The position numbers were made by a program, and so were the translations under genes. A DNA stretch of 64,000 nucleotides from Bettongia penicillata ogilbyi (taxonomy: Eukaryota; Chordata; Mammalia; Diprotodontia; Potoroidae), in the NCBI GenBank assembly GCA_023548195.1, contig JAJHZJ010000041.1, forward strand, positions 1,736,001-1,800,000, read 5' to 3'. Shown one piece after another: positions 1-64,000 of the stretch. How positions within the stretch are numbered: position 1 is the stretch's first letter; every line of letters begins with the position of its first letter. The notes below the pieces were generated by a model that searched no databases, was not told the origin of the DNA, and worked only from the letters and a program-made list of their open reading frames with translations.

Positions 1-289
1 GTCCATGAGGCTGCAAAATGCCTGTATCAACAGAAAGATTCACTGGACAGACCAAACAATTTGATAATATGTTCTATACAAGGGCTCATTTAAAACCACA
101 CTATCAAAAAGGTGCCTGTTTTATGATGGGTCATACTGTGTTTAAAAATATAATTTTGGTGGGCAAATCTATATTTCTCATTGTTGATAACAAACAATTG
201 ATAAGTATAAACACTTTAAAAACAAATACTATACAAACCTTTTATAGTTAAAATGTGAAAATTAAATCAGAAAAGTCTTAACAACTTAC
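1..289 (-). other. SLC38A6 intron 10 (partial)
   Basis: AT-rich intron sequence down to the window edge. I see no exon or repeat I can name. A 77-codon open frame on the plus strand has no recognisable similarity. Confidence 0.8.
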
Positions 290-55938
<55,649 letters not shown>

Positions 55939-56142
55939 GCTCCCTCAGCCTCCTCCTTCTCCTCCTCCTTTAGCCTCAGCGCCGGCCCCGCCTCCAACTC
56001 CCTGGAGGGACCGCACGCCCTTCTCGTGCGCACGCGCACACAATTCCAGCCGCGGCCGCAGCGGGGCGAGCCTGGGGCCCGGCACAGTTTCGGTGTGGGG
56101 GAGGGGAGAAAGAGGGAGGAGGGAGAAGTAAGCGCGATTTGA

Positions 56143-56150
56143 TGACGTTA
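56143..56150 (+). promoter_or_regulatory. CRE-like element TGACGTTA
   Basis: One mismatch from the palindromic cAMP response element TGACGTCA, lying 84 bp upstream of the TRMT5 ATG. The motif is seen directly; its use is inferred from its position in the shared promoter. Confidence 0.45.
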
Positions 56151-56201
56151 TCTCCGCACCTCCCCCAAGAGAGTGACGATGCCGGCGCGCCCCGGTCTCC
56201 C

Positions 56202-56207
56202 CACGTG
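56202..56207. promoter_or_regulatory. E-box CACGTG
   Basis: A perfect CACGTG palindrome (USF/MYC type), 27 bp upstream of the TRMT5 ATG. It may fall in the 5' UTR depending on the start site. Binding is not shown by sequence. Confidence 0.4.
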
Positions 56208-56233
56208 CGGGAGTTCTTCCTCCACTTTGGACG

Positions 56234-56253
56234 ATGAGGTGCGAGTGGTTTGT
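56234..56253 (+). CDS. TRMT5: TRMT5 coding exon 1 (start codon)
   Basis: The ATG at 56234 is followed by MRCEWF and two bases of a valine codon, then the donor GTGAGT at 56254. Joining to 57935 keeps frame and gives ..ILWRSLG, comparable to the ILWRP of the human N-terminus. A second donor, GTTTGT at 56248, removes two residues and gives MRCEWILW, which is closer to the human spacing. The start is inferred; a transcript is needed to choose. Confidence 0.7.
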
Positions 56254-59200
56254 GTGAGTTGCTTCCGCCCGGAGCCAGAAGCGGGGAGCTGACGGGGTTG
56301 GGGTTAGGGACTGATGTAAGGGTACGGGGAGGGAATTAGGAGCAGTGACCGCTGGGGTCTGATTTCCTGGAGGTGGTTGAGAGGACCCGAACATGGCAGC
56401 CGGTGGAACCGGCGATTTCTGTGACTGATCTTGCCCTCGGTGAGGAAAATCTCGCGATATTACCTGGAGGGTTAGAGGTCACGGTTTTGTTGCTGCTGCT
56501 CCAGGCCTCTCACGCCGGGGCATCTCCCGGCCTGTCGTTCCGGGGCTTATTGAGGGCCTTTTGGTTTGAGTATCCAGAGCTTTGGGATCAAAGTGACAGC
56601 GGAGTCAAGTCCGGTCGCCATCTTTTTACGATCGAGGAAACTGAGGCCCAGAGAGGTTGAATGGTTTGCTCGAGGTTGCCACCAGTAAGTGGAAAATGTG
56701 AAATGTGAATGAACCCTGTCCTCGGCCTACAAATCCAGCCCCCTTTCTGTTGCCGTGGTACAGTTTGCTTGTCAAGCAAGACACCGTGGGAAGGGTGGCT
56801 GTGGTGCCTGTGTGTGCTTTGAAAACGCTATGGAAATACGGAAAGCTATTTTTAAAATGTTAGCCCCCAAGTCCCAGTTTTTCAGAATGCTTAGAATTGT
56901 GACTGCAAAATGTTCGTTCCAGTAAAGGTGAAGAACATTTTGTCAGGAATAATAAACAGTACAGGGATTTAAACAATTTAAAAGAACAGTTTAAAGGAAG
57001 GCATTGTTAAAATTGTGTAAATGTTACTTGGGGAGCTAAGTTGTTCTTTTTTTAATCAAATGACTTTTAAATCTACCCCCCTTAACAAGTTGTTAAGTCG
57101 ATTTTTTTTCTTTTGCCTCTGCAGTTTATCCAAGATAAATATCCGCACCTGCTTTTTGTACTATTGTTTAAAGGAAAATGAATTTTGCAAATACAGTTGA
57201 GTACCGTATTTACACAGTCTATTATTTCCCTACTTAGTACGTTCCAGTGGCTACCTATTGGCCCCAGAATAAAATAAAAACTCATCTTTTTTAGAATTTT
57301 CATCTCTTCATTAACTGGACTGGGATTATCTTTTTAGTTTTATTATACATTACTCTTCTTTGGTCCAGTTTCTCATGTACATATCTTGTATGTATCTTTT
57401 TGCATATTGCCTCTCCTGTCAGACTGTGAGCTCCCTGAGAATAGGGACTAGGTTTTTTTTTTGCCTTGGTATCCCAGCACTTGGAACAGTGCCCGGCACA
57501 TAGTAGGTGCTTATTGGCTTTGATCCTGCTTTTCCTCACAAAAGGCACTCCATCTCCTCACCAATAAGCATTTGTACTGACTACACTGCATACCTGAAAT
57601 GTACTTCCTCCTCACCTCTGCCTCAGAATCTCTTTCTTCCTTTTAGATGAAGTTTATTCGTGTTATCATCTTCTACATGAAGCCTTTCCTGTCTCCCTCA
57701 ATCCCCGCCCCCCAGCTATTAGTGCCCTCTCAAACAATTTTGTATTTATTCAGGCCTCTTGAATAGGAGTTTTTTTCACTCTTTTGTTTGTATTCTTAAC
57801 CATTTGTGAAGTAGCTCCGAGTAGCATCTTACCCATTGTGAATTATTTCATATAGTTCTTGGCTTTTACTTTCAGAAACCAGTGTTACTGAATATTTTGC
57901 GTTTTGATTTATAATTTTTTTTATTTTTTATTAGGATTTTGTGGAGATCACTTGGACACTCAGGATTTCTGAAGACATATCATCATAGAATAATTACATC
58001 AAATTCAGAGATTCCTTTCACTTGGGTATCACTGGCACAGAGTCTTCATAAAATACTGCCTTTTTACCTGTATAGTCAAAGAAACAGATTCAGTACAATG
58101 CCAGAAATAGACGTGAACAAATTTCACCTTGAATTGTATTCCCCACCTTCTCAAGTTCGTGGAATGACAAAACTTGATAGAACTGCATTCAAAAAAATAA
58201 TTACTATTCCAGTACTTAAAGTGAGGAAAGAAATGGTAAATAAATTAGTGAGATCCCTAAGAAAGGTACTGCTACAGCGTCCAGGCATAAGACGTGTGAT
58301 TGATGATCCAAAGGATGAAGGAAATAAACTGGTTATGCTGGATCCTTATAAGATAGATTCTGATGATTCCTTTGAAGAATCTGAACGTCTTCTTTTAAAA
58401 GAGCTTAATGTTAACCCTCAAATCTCTTCGTATAGTTTGGAGCTAACTTATGAAAACTTTAAGACAGAAGAAATATTGAAAGCTGTGCTTCCTGAAGGTA
58501 AAGATGTAACTTCAGGGTTTAGCCGAATTGGACATATAGCCCATCTGAACCTTCGAGATCATCAGCTACCATTCAAACAGTTAATTGGTAGGTACATCAT
58601 AGAAAAACTTGGGTTCATTGCGTATGTTCTGATTTTAGTTATGTAAAATCTAGAGAAGGTAATATGAAAGTGAATGGAAGACTGTTCTCAGGAAGACATA
58701 GATTCAAGTGCTGCCCAGGACATAGACTACCTGTGTCCTGGGCGAGTCATTTAACCTTTACGTCTCAGGAAGTTTTCTAACTTGTAATTTACAAATGAAT
58801 TGAGGATTTGTATCTGTAGAGGGAGTTTGCACACTGGGAGTCCAGTTCCATTTCTCTCCTAACATGTAGATTCTCTTTGGACAACTAATGAAATCAAGTC
58901 TGGACCAAAAATGAGTTTTATTTTACAACTGCCAGGTTATAGGAGGAGGAAATTTTAAATTTTTAAGTCATGTTCTGAGCTGTAATCCACCTTATTTAAA
59001 ACATATCTAAAAGAATTTAGAACATCCTCTCTGGAAGATGCATGTATATGAACAAGTTTATGTGCCTAGGCTTTTATGGCCATCAGTACATAACTGAAGG
59101 TACAGACTTAAAAATTTAAAATTTTTGCTGTGCCAAAATTTACTGGTTGGCACATTGCACCAGGGGCATTGCTGGTACTTAGTGATTATTGATCTTTAAG

Positions 59201-62200
59201 TCTAAATTTAGATCTCAGATTTTGTGAATTTTTGATTCACAAATACCAAAGTATTGTTTATTTTTCTATGGCTATAGATCTAGATTTTTGGTTAGGTTCG
59301 TTATTCTTTGGCTACTCATCCTGGGTAGTCTCATAATTAGTATAACACTGATTTGTTGGAGAAGGGGGTGAAAAATTAATAATATAAATATTAAGTATTA
59401 TTAGCATTCTCCAGGCAAATTAATATTTTTAGATGTAGAATAATTATTAATAGGCTTAGGTTTCATGCTCATCTTTAAAATGTAACTCCAGCATTTTGTT
59501 CATGTAAAACTTGTGAGTCCTCTTTTATATTTTTCTTTTCCTTTATTTTTAATGATAAAGGATTGCTATTTGAATGGTATTTTCAGAATATTGAATGCTA
59601 CTAGCAGATGTTATATAATTATGCACTGACCCCTTCTGGCATTTCTTTCCTTGATGTTTCTTTTCCCTCACATAGGAACTTCCAGTTTCTCAAGAAGTAT
59701 TTTTAAGGAGTAAGCAGAGTGGCTAGAGAAGGCTGAAAGTCAGTTCAAACTGCAACCCTGCTACATACTGGCTTTTTGTACCTGGTAGAATCACTTAACT
59801 TCTCAGTACCCTGGATTACTCTCTAAAACTAAGTGTCAGAGTCTCATTTTAGGCTCCATTATAAATTCCTCAACCATAGGTATTCTCCAGGGCTCTGTCT
59901 TAGACCCTCTTATTTTATCCATATTCTCAATGACCTCATCAACTCCCATAGGTTTAATTATTATGTCTATGCAAATGACTTATATGTTTGTCTAGGCCTA
60001 ATCTCTCTCCCTTGAGTTAAAGGCCAGCTTCGCCAGCTGTCTGATGTTTCAAAAGCTTAGGTGTTCTAGAGACATTTCCTTCCACAAAACAGTATTCGTT
60101 TATCTTCCCTTCCTACCCCCCCAATCCATTCCTCTTCCAAATTTCCCTATTTCTGTTGAAGGCACCTCCTTTCTTCCTATATCCCAGGTTCGTTACCTTG
60201 GTGTTATCCTTCATTCATCACTCTTCCTTACTCCACACATTCAGTGAGTTGCAAATATTACCCATTTTCTCTATTAACATAGCTACCACTTCAGTTCAGG
60301 TCTCATCATTTCTCATCTAGATTATTGCAACAACTTTTTAATTAGTCTCCATGCCACAATTCTCTTCCCACTATAATCCATCTTCCACTAATTGTCAGTG
60401 ATTTTTTTCCATGCCAATCCAATTATCTCATCCCCCTATTCAGTCAACTACGGTGGTTGGTTGCCTATTGCCTTTACAATAAAATATAAACTTTTGTTTA
60501 GCTTTTGAAGTCCTTCACAACCTAGCCTTAACCTGTCTTTCTAGTGCCATTATTATTCATTATTCCTCTTTCTGTACTTAGCCATACAGCTAAATTGACT
60601 TGATCTCTTTCATCTCCCATCTCTGGGCCTTTGCACTGGCTGTCCCTCATGCCTTTAATAATACTCCTTCCTCACCTACATCTCATACGACTCTTTTGTC
60701 TTTGTTCTAGGAGCAACTCAAGTATCATCTTCCTTTTGAAATCTTTGCTGACACCCCAATTGCTAGTGCCCTCCCTAATTACTATGTATGTATTTGTAGT
60801 TATTTTCTTTAAACTTATTCTTTGTATCCCCAGGGCCTCATAAAAATAGACACTAAATAAATGATGTTTGATTGCTATACAAAGATAGATGAAGTGTCCT
60901 CACAGGGAATTGCCTGTACCAATGATAGAGGTTCTGACTATCCCTACCCCACCCCCAGGGAAATTCAAAGCTTTATTTCATTCTTCATCTCATGCTAACT
61001 ATCTCACCTTGGAAATTTAGTTCAGATACCTAAGGAGAATGCAAAATCAGAGCTTTTTGCCCATTTATATTATGGTACTGAAAAATTCACAGGCAGATTG
61101 TTATAGAGAAAGTATTTGATTTGAATTTAATCAGCTTTATTGTTCATTTGCTTTCTTGGTTATTTTTGTTAGATTTTTAAATTACATTCTCTTTTAAATC
61201 TCAGGAGAGTCTCTTATAGGTTTCTAAACTAATGTTGAAAAAAGAAACTAATTAAAAGGAAGGAAACATGCATATATTAAATGCCCACTCTGTGCCAGGA
61301 ACTGTATTATCTCATTTGATCTTCACAACAACCCCGGGGAGGTGTGTGTCATTATCATCTCCATTTCAGAGCTGAGGAAACTGAAACAGATAGGAACTGA
61401 AGTGAACTGCCCTGGCCGCACAGCTTAGCAAATGTCTGAGGTATCTGAACTCATCTTCTGTTCTGACTCCAAGCCAAGTGCTCTATGGCTGTACCAGACT
61501 TCGTCTTTTATTGACCAAAAGGATTACATGATCATACTAATTATAATGTATAATATTTAATTATCATTACTTTTCAAATGTATATGTTTGGCTTTTGTAA
61601 TGGCAAAGTAAAGCATAATGGGGAGAAAGCAGCCCTTTGAATGAAGAAGATTTGACTCTAAATTCTCAAATCCAGCATCTCACAAGCAATTGTTTTGTGA
61701 TCCTGAGCAGGTAACAACCTATACCTATAAGACTATGATTTACAGATTTGTCTTGCTGGATGGGGCAAGTTCTGTATGACAATGGAGTCACAGATCTGGA
61801 TCAGAAAAAAAAATTGGTAGGTGTGCAGTCAAAGACCTAAATATCTCTTTTATTTGAAAACATTTGTTTTCTTAAAAATATTTCCAAAATGAACATTACC
61901 TATCCCTATGGCTAGAAGCTCAACTGTTTTTACTGATATTTTCAAAGTCTTCCCTCCTACTCTTCCACTTCATGCTTATCTATTGAATACATTCAAGGGG
62001 CTTCATCAATGATGAAAAAATTTTTTTTAAATTACTGAGATCATCAAATAACCACAGTGGCATTAGATTTTTATAATTTCATTCCTTTAACACATTCAGA
62101 ATGCAGTTTTAAGGAAAATACGTTTACATTTATATACATATGCAATTTCAGGCTTTATTTTGTAAACATTCAAGAAAACTTACAAAAACATTTTTCCGCA

Positions 62201-62334
62201 TTTTTTCAGGCCAAGTTATAATAGACAAAAACCAAGGCATCACTTCAGTAGTAAATAAGATCAATACTATTGACAATATTTATAGAAATTTTCAAATGGA
62301 AGTGCTGTCTGGAGAGGAGAACATGATAACCAAG
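56234..62334 (+). CDS. TRMT5: TRMT5, tRNA (guanine-37) N1-methyltransferase (5' three coding exons, partial)
   Basis: Trm5 methylates N1 of G37 beside the tRNA anticodon using S-adenosylmethionine, preventing +1 frameshifting; the animal enzyme acts in mitochondria and in the nucleus/cytoplasm. Exons 56234-56253, 57935-58587 and 62210-62334 total 798 nt (266 codons) in unbroken phase with AG/GT junctions. The reading starts MRCEWFVILWRSLG. It contains [87 protein letters not shown] and [13 protein letters not shown], all recognisable Trm5 N-terminal (D1/D2) blocks. The Arg/Lys-rich start fits a mitochondrial presequence. The human enzyme is about 509 residues, so the methyltransferase domain lies right of base 64000. 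Exon 1 has a 6-nt donor ambiguity (56247 or 56253), both in frame. The gene is divergent from SLC38A6. Confidence 0.95.
56625..56700 (+). repeat. MIR fragment
   Basis: GAGGAAACTGAGGCCCAGAG and AGGTTGAATGGTTTGCTCG are the MIR core. Confidence 0.75.
57225..57515 (+). mobile_element. L2 3'-end fragment
   Basis: TCCAGTGGCTACCTATTGGC, CAGACTGTGAGCTCCCTGAG and GTGCCCGGCACATAGTAGGT give a clear L2 terminus. Confidence 0.85.
57570..57765 (+). mobile_element. L2 fragment
   Basis: ACTTCCTCCTCACCTCTGCC, ACATGAAGCCTTTCCTGTCT and CTATTAGTGCCCTCTCAAAC. Confidence 0.7.
57935..58587 (+). CDS. TRMT5: TRMT5 coding exon 2
   Basis: The acceptor is a T-rich tract ending TTATTAG and the donor is GTAGGT. Frame begins at 57936 (ATT TTG TGG). 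The exon encodes 217 residues from [17 protein letters not shown] to [15 protein letters not shown]. An internal methionine at 58098 (MPEIDV) aligns with MPE in human TRMT5 and could start a form lacking the presequence. No frameshift or stop occurs before the donor; the frame stays open only until 58646 in the intron. Confidence 0.97.
58655..58850 (+). repeat. tRNA-derived SINE
   Basis: TTCTCAGGAAGACATAGATT, CTGTGTCCTGGGCGAGTCAT and GTAGAGGGAGTTTGCACACT then GGGAGTCCAGTTCC. Confidence 0.75.
59830..60880 (+). mobile_element. L2 LINE fragment with reverse-transcriptase remnant
   Basis: The plus strand at 59885-60000 encodes [20 protein letters not shown] and [15 protein letters not shown], aligning with the L2 palm motif (..SVLGPLLF..LYADD). 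The catalytic pair is AND, so it is inactive. L2 3' blocks follow (TCTAGATTATTGCAACAAC, TGGTTGCCTATTGCCTTTAC) to a worn end near 60870. Confidence 0.85.
61265..61500 (+). repeat. MIR, near complete
   Basis: CCCACTCTGTGCCAGGAACT, GATCTTCACAACAACCCCGG, GAGCTGAGGAAACTGAAACA and CCAAGTGCTCTATGGC. Confidence 0.8.
61605..61765 (+). repeat. tRNA-derived SINE (worn)
   Basis: TTTTGTGATCCTGAGCAGGT and CTATAAGACTATGATTTACA match the SINE middle. Confidence 0.55.
62210..62334 (+). CDS. TRMT5: TRMT5 coding exon 3
   Basis: The acceptor is TTTTTTCAG and the donor is AAG/GTACAG. With the carried base it encodes [20 protein letters not shown], then [20 protein letters not shown] and TK. This Trm5 block precedes the SAM-binding domain. 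The exon is preceded by 3.6 kb of repeat-rich intron. Confidence 0.96.
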
Positions 62335-62559
62335 GTACAGTATTTCTTCTCATCTCTTGTGTTGAGTCAATCAAAGTAGCTAATTTAAAGGAATAAACTA
62401 AGTTTTAAAAAATAACACATTTATTCATTCTTTCAGTCATTTACTCTGTATTTCAACAGCCTGTCAATGTTGAATAAATTTCCTCTTTCCCCTTCTAGCA
62501 CAAAATAGCTTATGTTACCAAAACTCTTAGAGTGCGTCTGTAAGTAAATTGTAGTCAGT

Positions 62560-62680
62560 GGTTATCTGTTGTTCACTCATCTCTTGGTGGCCCCATTTGG
62601 GATTTTCTTGGCAAAGATACTGGAATAGTTTGCCATTTCCTTCTCCATTCATAATTTATATGAGGAAACTGAGGCAAACA
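62560..62680 (-). repeat. RTE/BovB-tailed SINE, reversed
   Basis: TCTGTTGTTCACTCATCTCT, GGCCCCATTTGGGATTTTCT and TTTGCCATTTCCTTCTCCAT are the reversed tail, then TATGAGGAAACTGAGGCAAA. Confidence 0.8.
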
Positions 62681-62694
62681 GCAATTCGGTCGCA

Positions 62695-62960
62695 AGCATT
62701 TATTAACGGCTGGCTGTGTGCCAGGACCTGTGCTAAGCCCTGGGCACACACGTAGCAACTCAAAGGTAAGTCTGCTTTCAAGGCACTTAGGTTTTAATAG
62801 GGAAGGACAGCACATAAAAGGAAGCTGATGGGGTAATAGGGTAAGGTGAGGAAAAAGTGAAAGGGGTTAGAAGGACCCTTGTGAAACAAGCCCTGGAGAC
62901 TCAGGAGTCTGGCCTGCGCTAGAGTTCTCCAGATGGGCTGCTTAAGCTGGGAAACAGGTC
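62695..62960 (+). repeat. Family A dispersed repeat fragment
   Basis: AAGCATTTATTAACGGCTGG, GTGTGCCAGGACCTGTGCTA and TCAAGGCACTTAGGTTTTAA. Confidence 0.65.
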
Positions 62961-63379
62961 AAAGCTTCTCTCCTAAGAGAGCAAGTTTTTAAAAGATGCC
63001 CTATATTGTGAGAATGTTGGAAAAGCAGAAGTAATAAAACAGCCAAAAAGATGGATGCAAAACACATTTTATTCTTGTTACCTACTGAAAATTTTAGTTT
63101 CGTTGAAAATTTGAGGATAGGCTTAGATTCAATTCAGCTCATTACAGGTTAACTGGGAATTTTACACCCTTTGATGACAACACTGAATAGCAGTTACGAG
63201 GTATGGGGAATACTCAATAGTGGCTTCCTATCTGGAAACACATTTTAACCAGTTTTGAGTACTAAGTGTGCATATTCTTTACTTTTTCTTGGCTCTTTAA
63301 AGTAATGAGCCATTTTATCTTAATGACTATACCTCTAGAAAGTCTTTTTGTATTTACAGTTGGCACTTAATGGTTTTCT

Positions 63380-64000
63380 TAGCTTTTCACGATTTTCTTG
63401 CATCTCTCTCATTTCTCTTCCCAATTTTTCCTCCTCCTCTCTTATTTGATTTTGACAATCCTTTTAGAGCTCTTCCATGGCCCGAGACTATTACATAGGT
63501 TTTTTTTGGAGGTTTTGAATGTAGAAGCCTTGACTTTTATTTCTTCCTCTGATAGTGTACTTTGTTCTTCCTCATCTGAAAGGATGGAAGAAAATACCTG
63601 TTCACCAAGAAAGTAACCTTCTATAGTCTTATTTTTTTTCCCTTTTTTTGGGCATTTTCCTAGCCAGTTATTTGACTTTTGAGTCCTTTGTCAAGTGGAG
63701 GGTACAGTCTAGGGACCTGTAAGTTCTCAGTTCCTCCAAGATAACGCAGTCGAGGGAGAGGAGTTTACTCTTCTCCTGGCCTGCACTTTGTTCTGTGAGC
63801 AACCGACAAGCACTCTTTTCTGCCCAGGATCTGAGCACAGGATTCCCTCTCCAGAGCCTCCACCAGCTCCATGTCAGTGCTCCTCCTCACCCCCGGAAGG
63901 CCATTCAGGACTGAGACCCACATTGGCTGCTCAATTGCCCCAGGGTCTTTAGGCCAAGGGCTCCAAAAGTGGATGCTGCTGCCACAGTGGCTGTCTCCCT
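63380..64000 (-). mobile_element. Older L1 (or HAL1) fragment: 5' UTR and start of a broken ORF1
   Basis: The stretch at 63390-63480 aligns with the HAL1 copy at about 3050-3150 (shared TTTTCTTGCATCTCTCTCAT). The ORF1 ATG is at 63655 on the minus strand, but a base gain in the A-rich start shifts the frame and a stop follows within nine codons. Sequence right of 63655 is GC-rich 5' UTR and runs off the window. The homology stops near 63380, so the 3' part is missing, unlike the usual 5' truncation. It is not functional. Confidence 0.8.

Larger units (their letters stand above)
55939..56233. promoter_or_regulatory. Candidate bidirectional promoter of SLC38A6 and TRMT5
   Basis: This 295-bp interval separates the two divergent ATGs and sits inside a CpG island. 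No TATA box is obvious at a sensible spacing, as is usual for CpG-island promoters. It contains a CRE-like TGACGTTA at 56143-56150 and an E-box CACGTG at 56202-56207. Transcription start sites cannot be read from sequence. Confidence 0.8.
56179..56253 (+). other. Upstream open reading frame start in the TRMT5 leader
   Basis: An upstream ATG at 56179 is out of frame with the TRMT5 ATG. It reads 25 codons to the exon 1 donor and, once spliced, 17 more before TAG at 57986. It would thus overlap the main frame. Both ATGs have the same ACG-ATG context. Whether it is transcribed depends on the start site. Confidence 0.5.
56254..57934 (+). other. TRMT5 intron 1
   Basis: The first 300 bp are still in the CpG island. 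It then holds an MIR (56625-56700) and two L2 pieces (57225-57515 and 57570-57765). A strong alternative donor (CTCG/GTGAGG at 56440) could end a different first exon. The stretch 56701-57224 shows nothing I can name. Confidence 0.8.
58588..62209 (+). other. TRMT5 intron 2
   Basis: About 3.6 kb with tRNA SINEs (58655 and 61605), an L2 with reverse-transcriptase remnant (59830-60880) and an MIR (61265-61500). The stretches 58855-59825, 60885-61260 and 61770-62209 show nothing I can name. Confidence 0.85.
62335..64000 (+). other. TRMT5 intron 3 (partial)
   Basis: It holds a reversed SINE (62560-62680), a family A fragment (62695-62960) and the L1 fragment (63380 to the edge). No further TRMT5 exon is found. 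The stretch 62965-63379 shows nothing I can name. Confidence 0.8.

Noticed and set aside
58588..58646. TRMT5 open frame continuing past exon 2
   Set aside because: The family sequence stops matching at the GTAGGT donor (58588) and resumes in frame at 62210, so this is intron.

Overview
This is a low-GC, intron-rich and repeat-dense stretch of vertebrate nuclear DNA, most likely from a marsupial. Three things suggest this. Two genes have mammalian exon structure. CORE-SINE/MIR, L2, L3/CR1 and hAT relics are abundant, and some SINEs carry a BovB/RTE-type tail. A nearly full-length half-LINE (HAL1) resembles the marsupial L1/HAL1 lineage. The species cannot be fixed from sequence alone.

Two genes lie head to head and share a CpG island at about 55.2-56.55 kb. 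SLC38A6 (putative sodium-coupled neutral amino acid transporter, SNAT family) runs leftward on the minus strand. I placed its first ten coding exons by splice sites, unbroken reading phase and resemblance to the family: 55938-55810, 51468-51338, 48889-48816, 42960-42908, 30874-30835, 17462-17384, 9657-9575, 9115-9057, 737-672 and 343-290. They join without a break into 256 codons, roughly the first 56% of the protein, and the gene continues off the left edge. TRMT5 (tRNA guanine-37 N1-methyltransferase) runs rightward: a short coding exon 1 near 56234-56253, exon 2 at 57935-58587 and exon 3 at 62210-62334, together 266 codons. The catalytic domain lies beyond the right edge. The two start codons are about 300 bp apart, so the interval is a candidate bidirectional promoter.

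Nearly everything else is intron filled with transposon remains. The most notable is a HAL1 insertion at 1228-4091 inside SLC38A6 intron 8. It has a 5' UTR, an intact 360-codon ORF1, a roughly 1-kb 3' region with no ORF2, a poly(A) tail and a perfect 14-bp target-site duplication. Other relics are L2 with recognisable reverse transcriptase (18.9-20.1 kb and 59.8-60.9 kb), antisense L3/CR1 fragments (21.6-22.3 kb and 38.0-41.8 kb), an RTE-like reverse-transcriptase relic (12.3-13.2 kb), a hAT transposase relic (35.9-37.1 kb), and a 3'-truncated older L1 at the right edge. Many tRNA-derived SINEs and several copies of a long repeat family I cannot name are also present. Perfect short palindromes occur, including a spacer-less 38-bp one at 22498-22535.

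I found no tRNA or rRNA gene, CRISPR array, prokaryotic feature or new multi-gene system. Most short open frames elsewhere fall in repeats or in the GC-rich island and are not genes.
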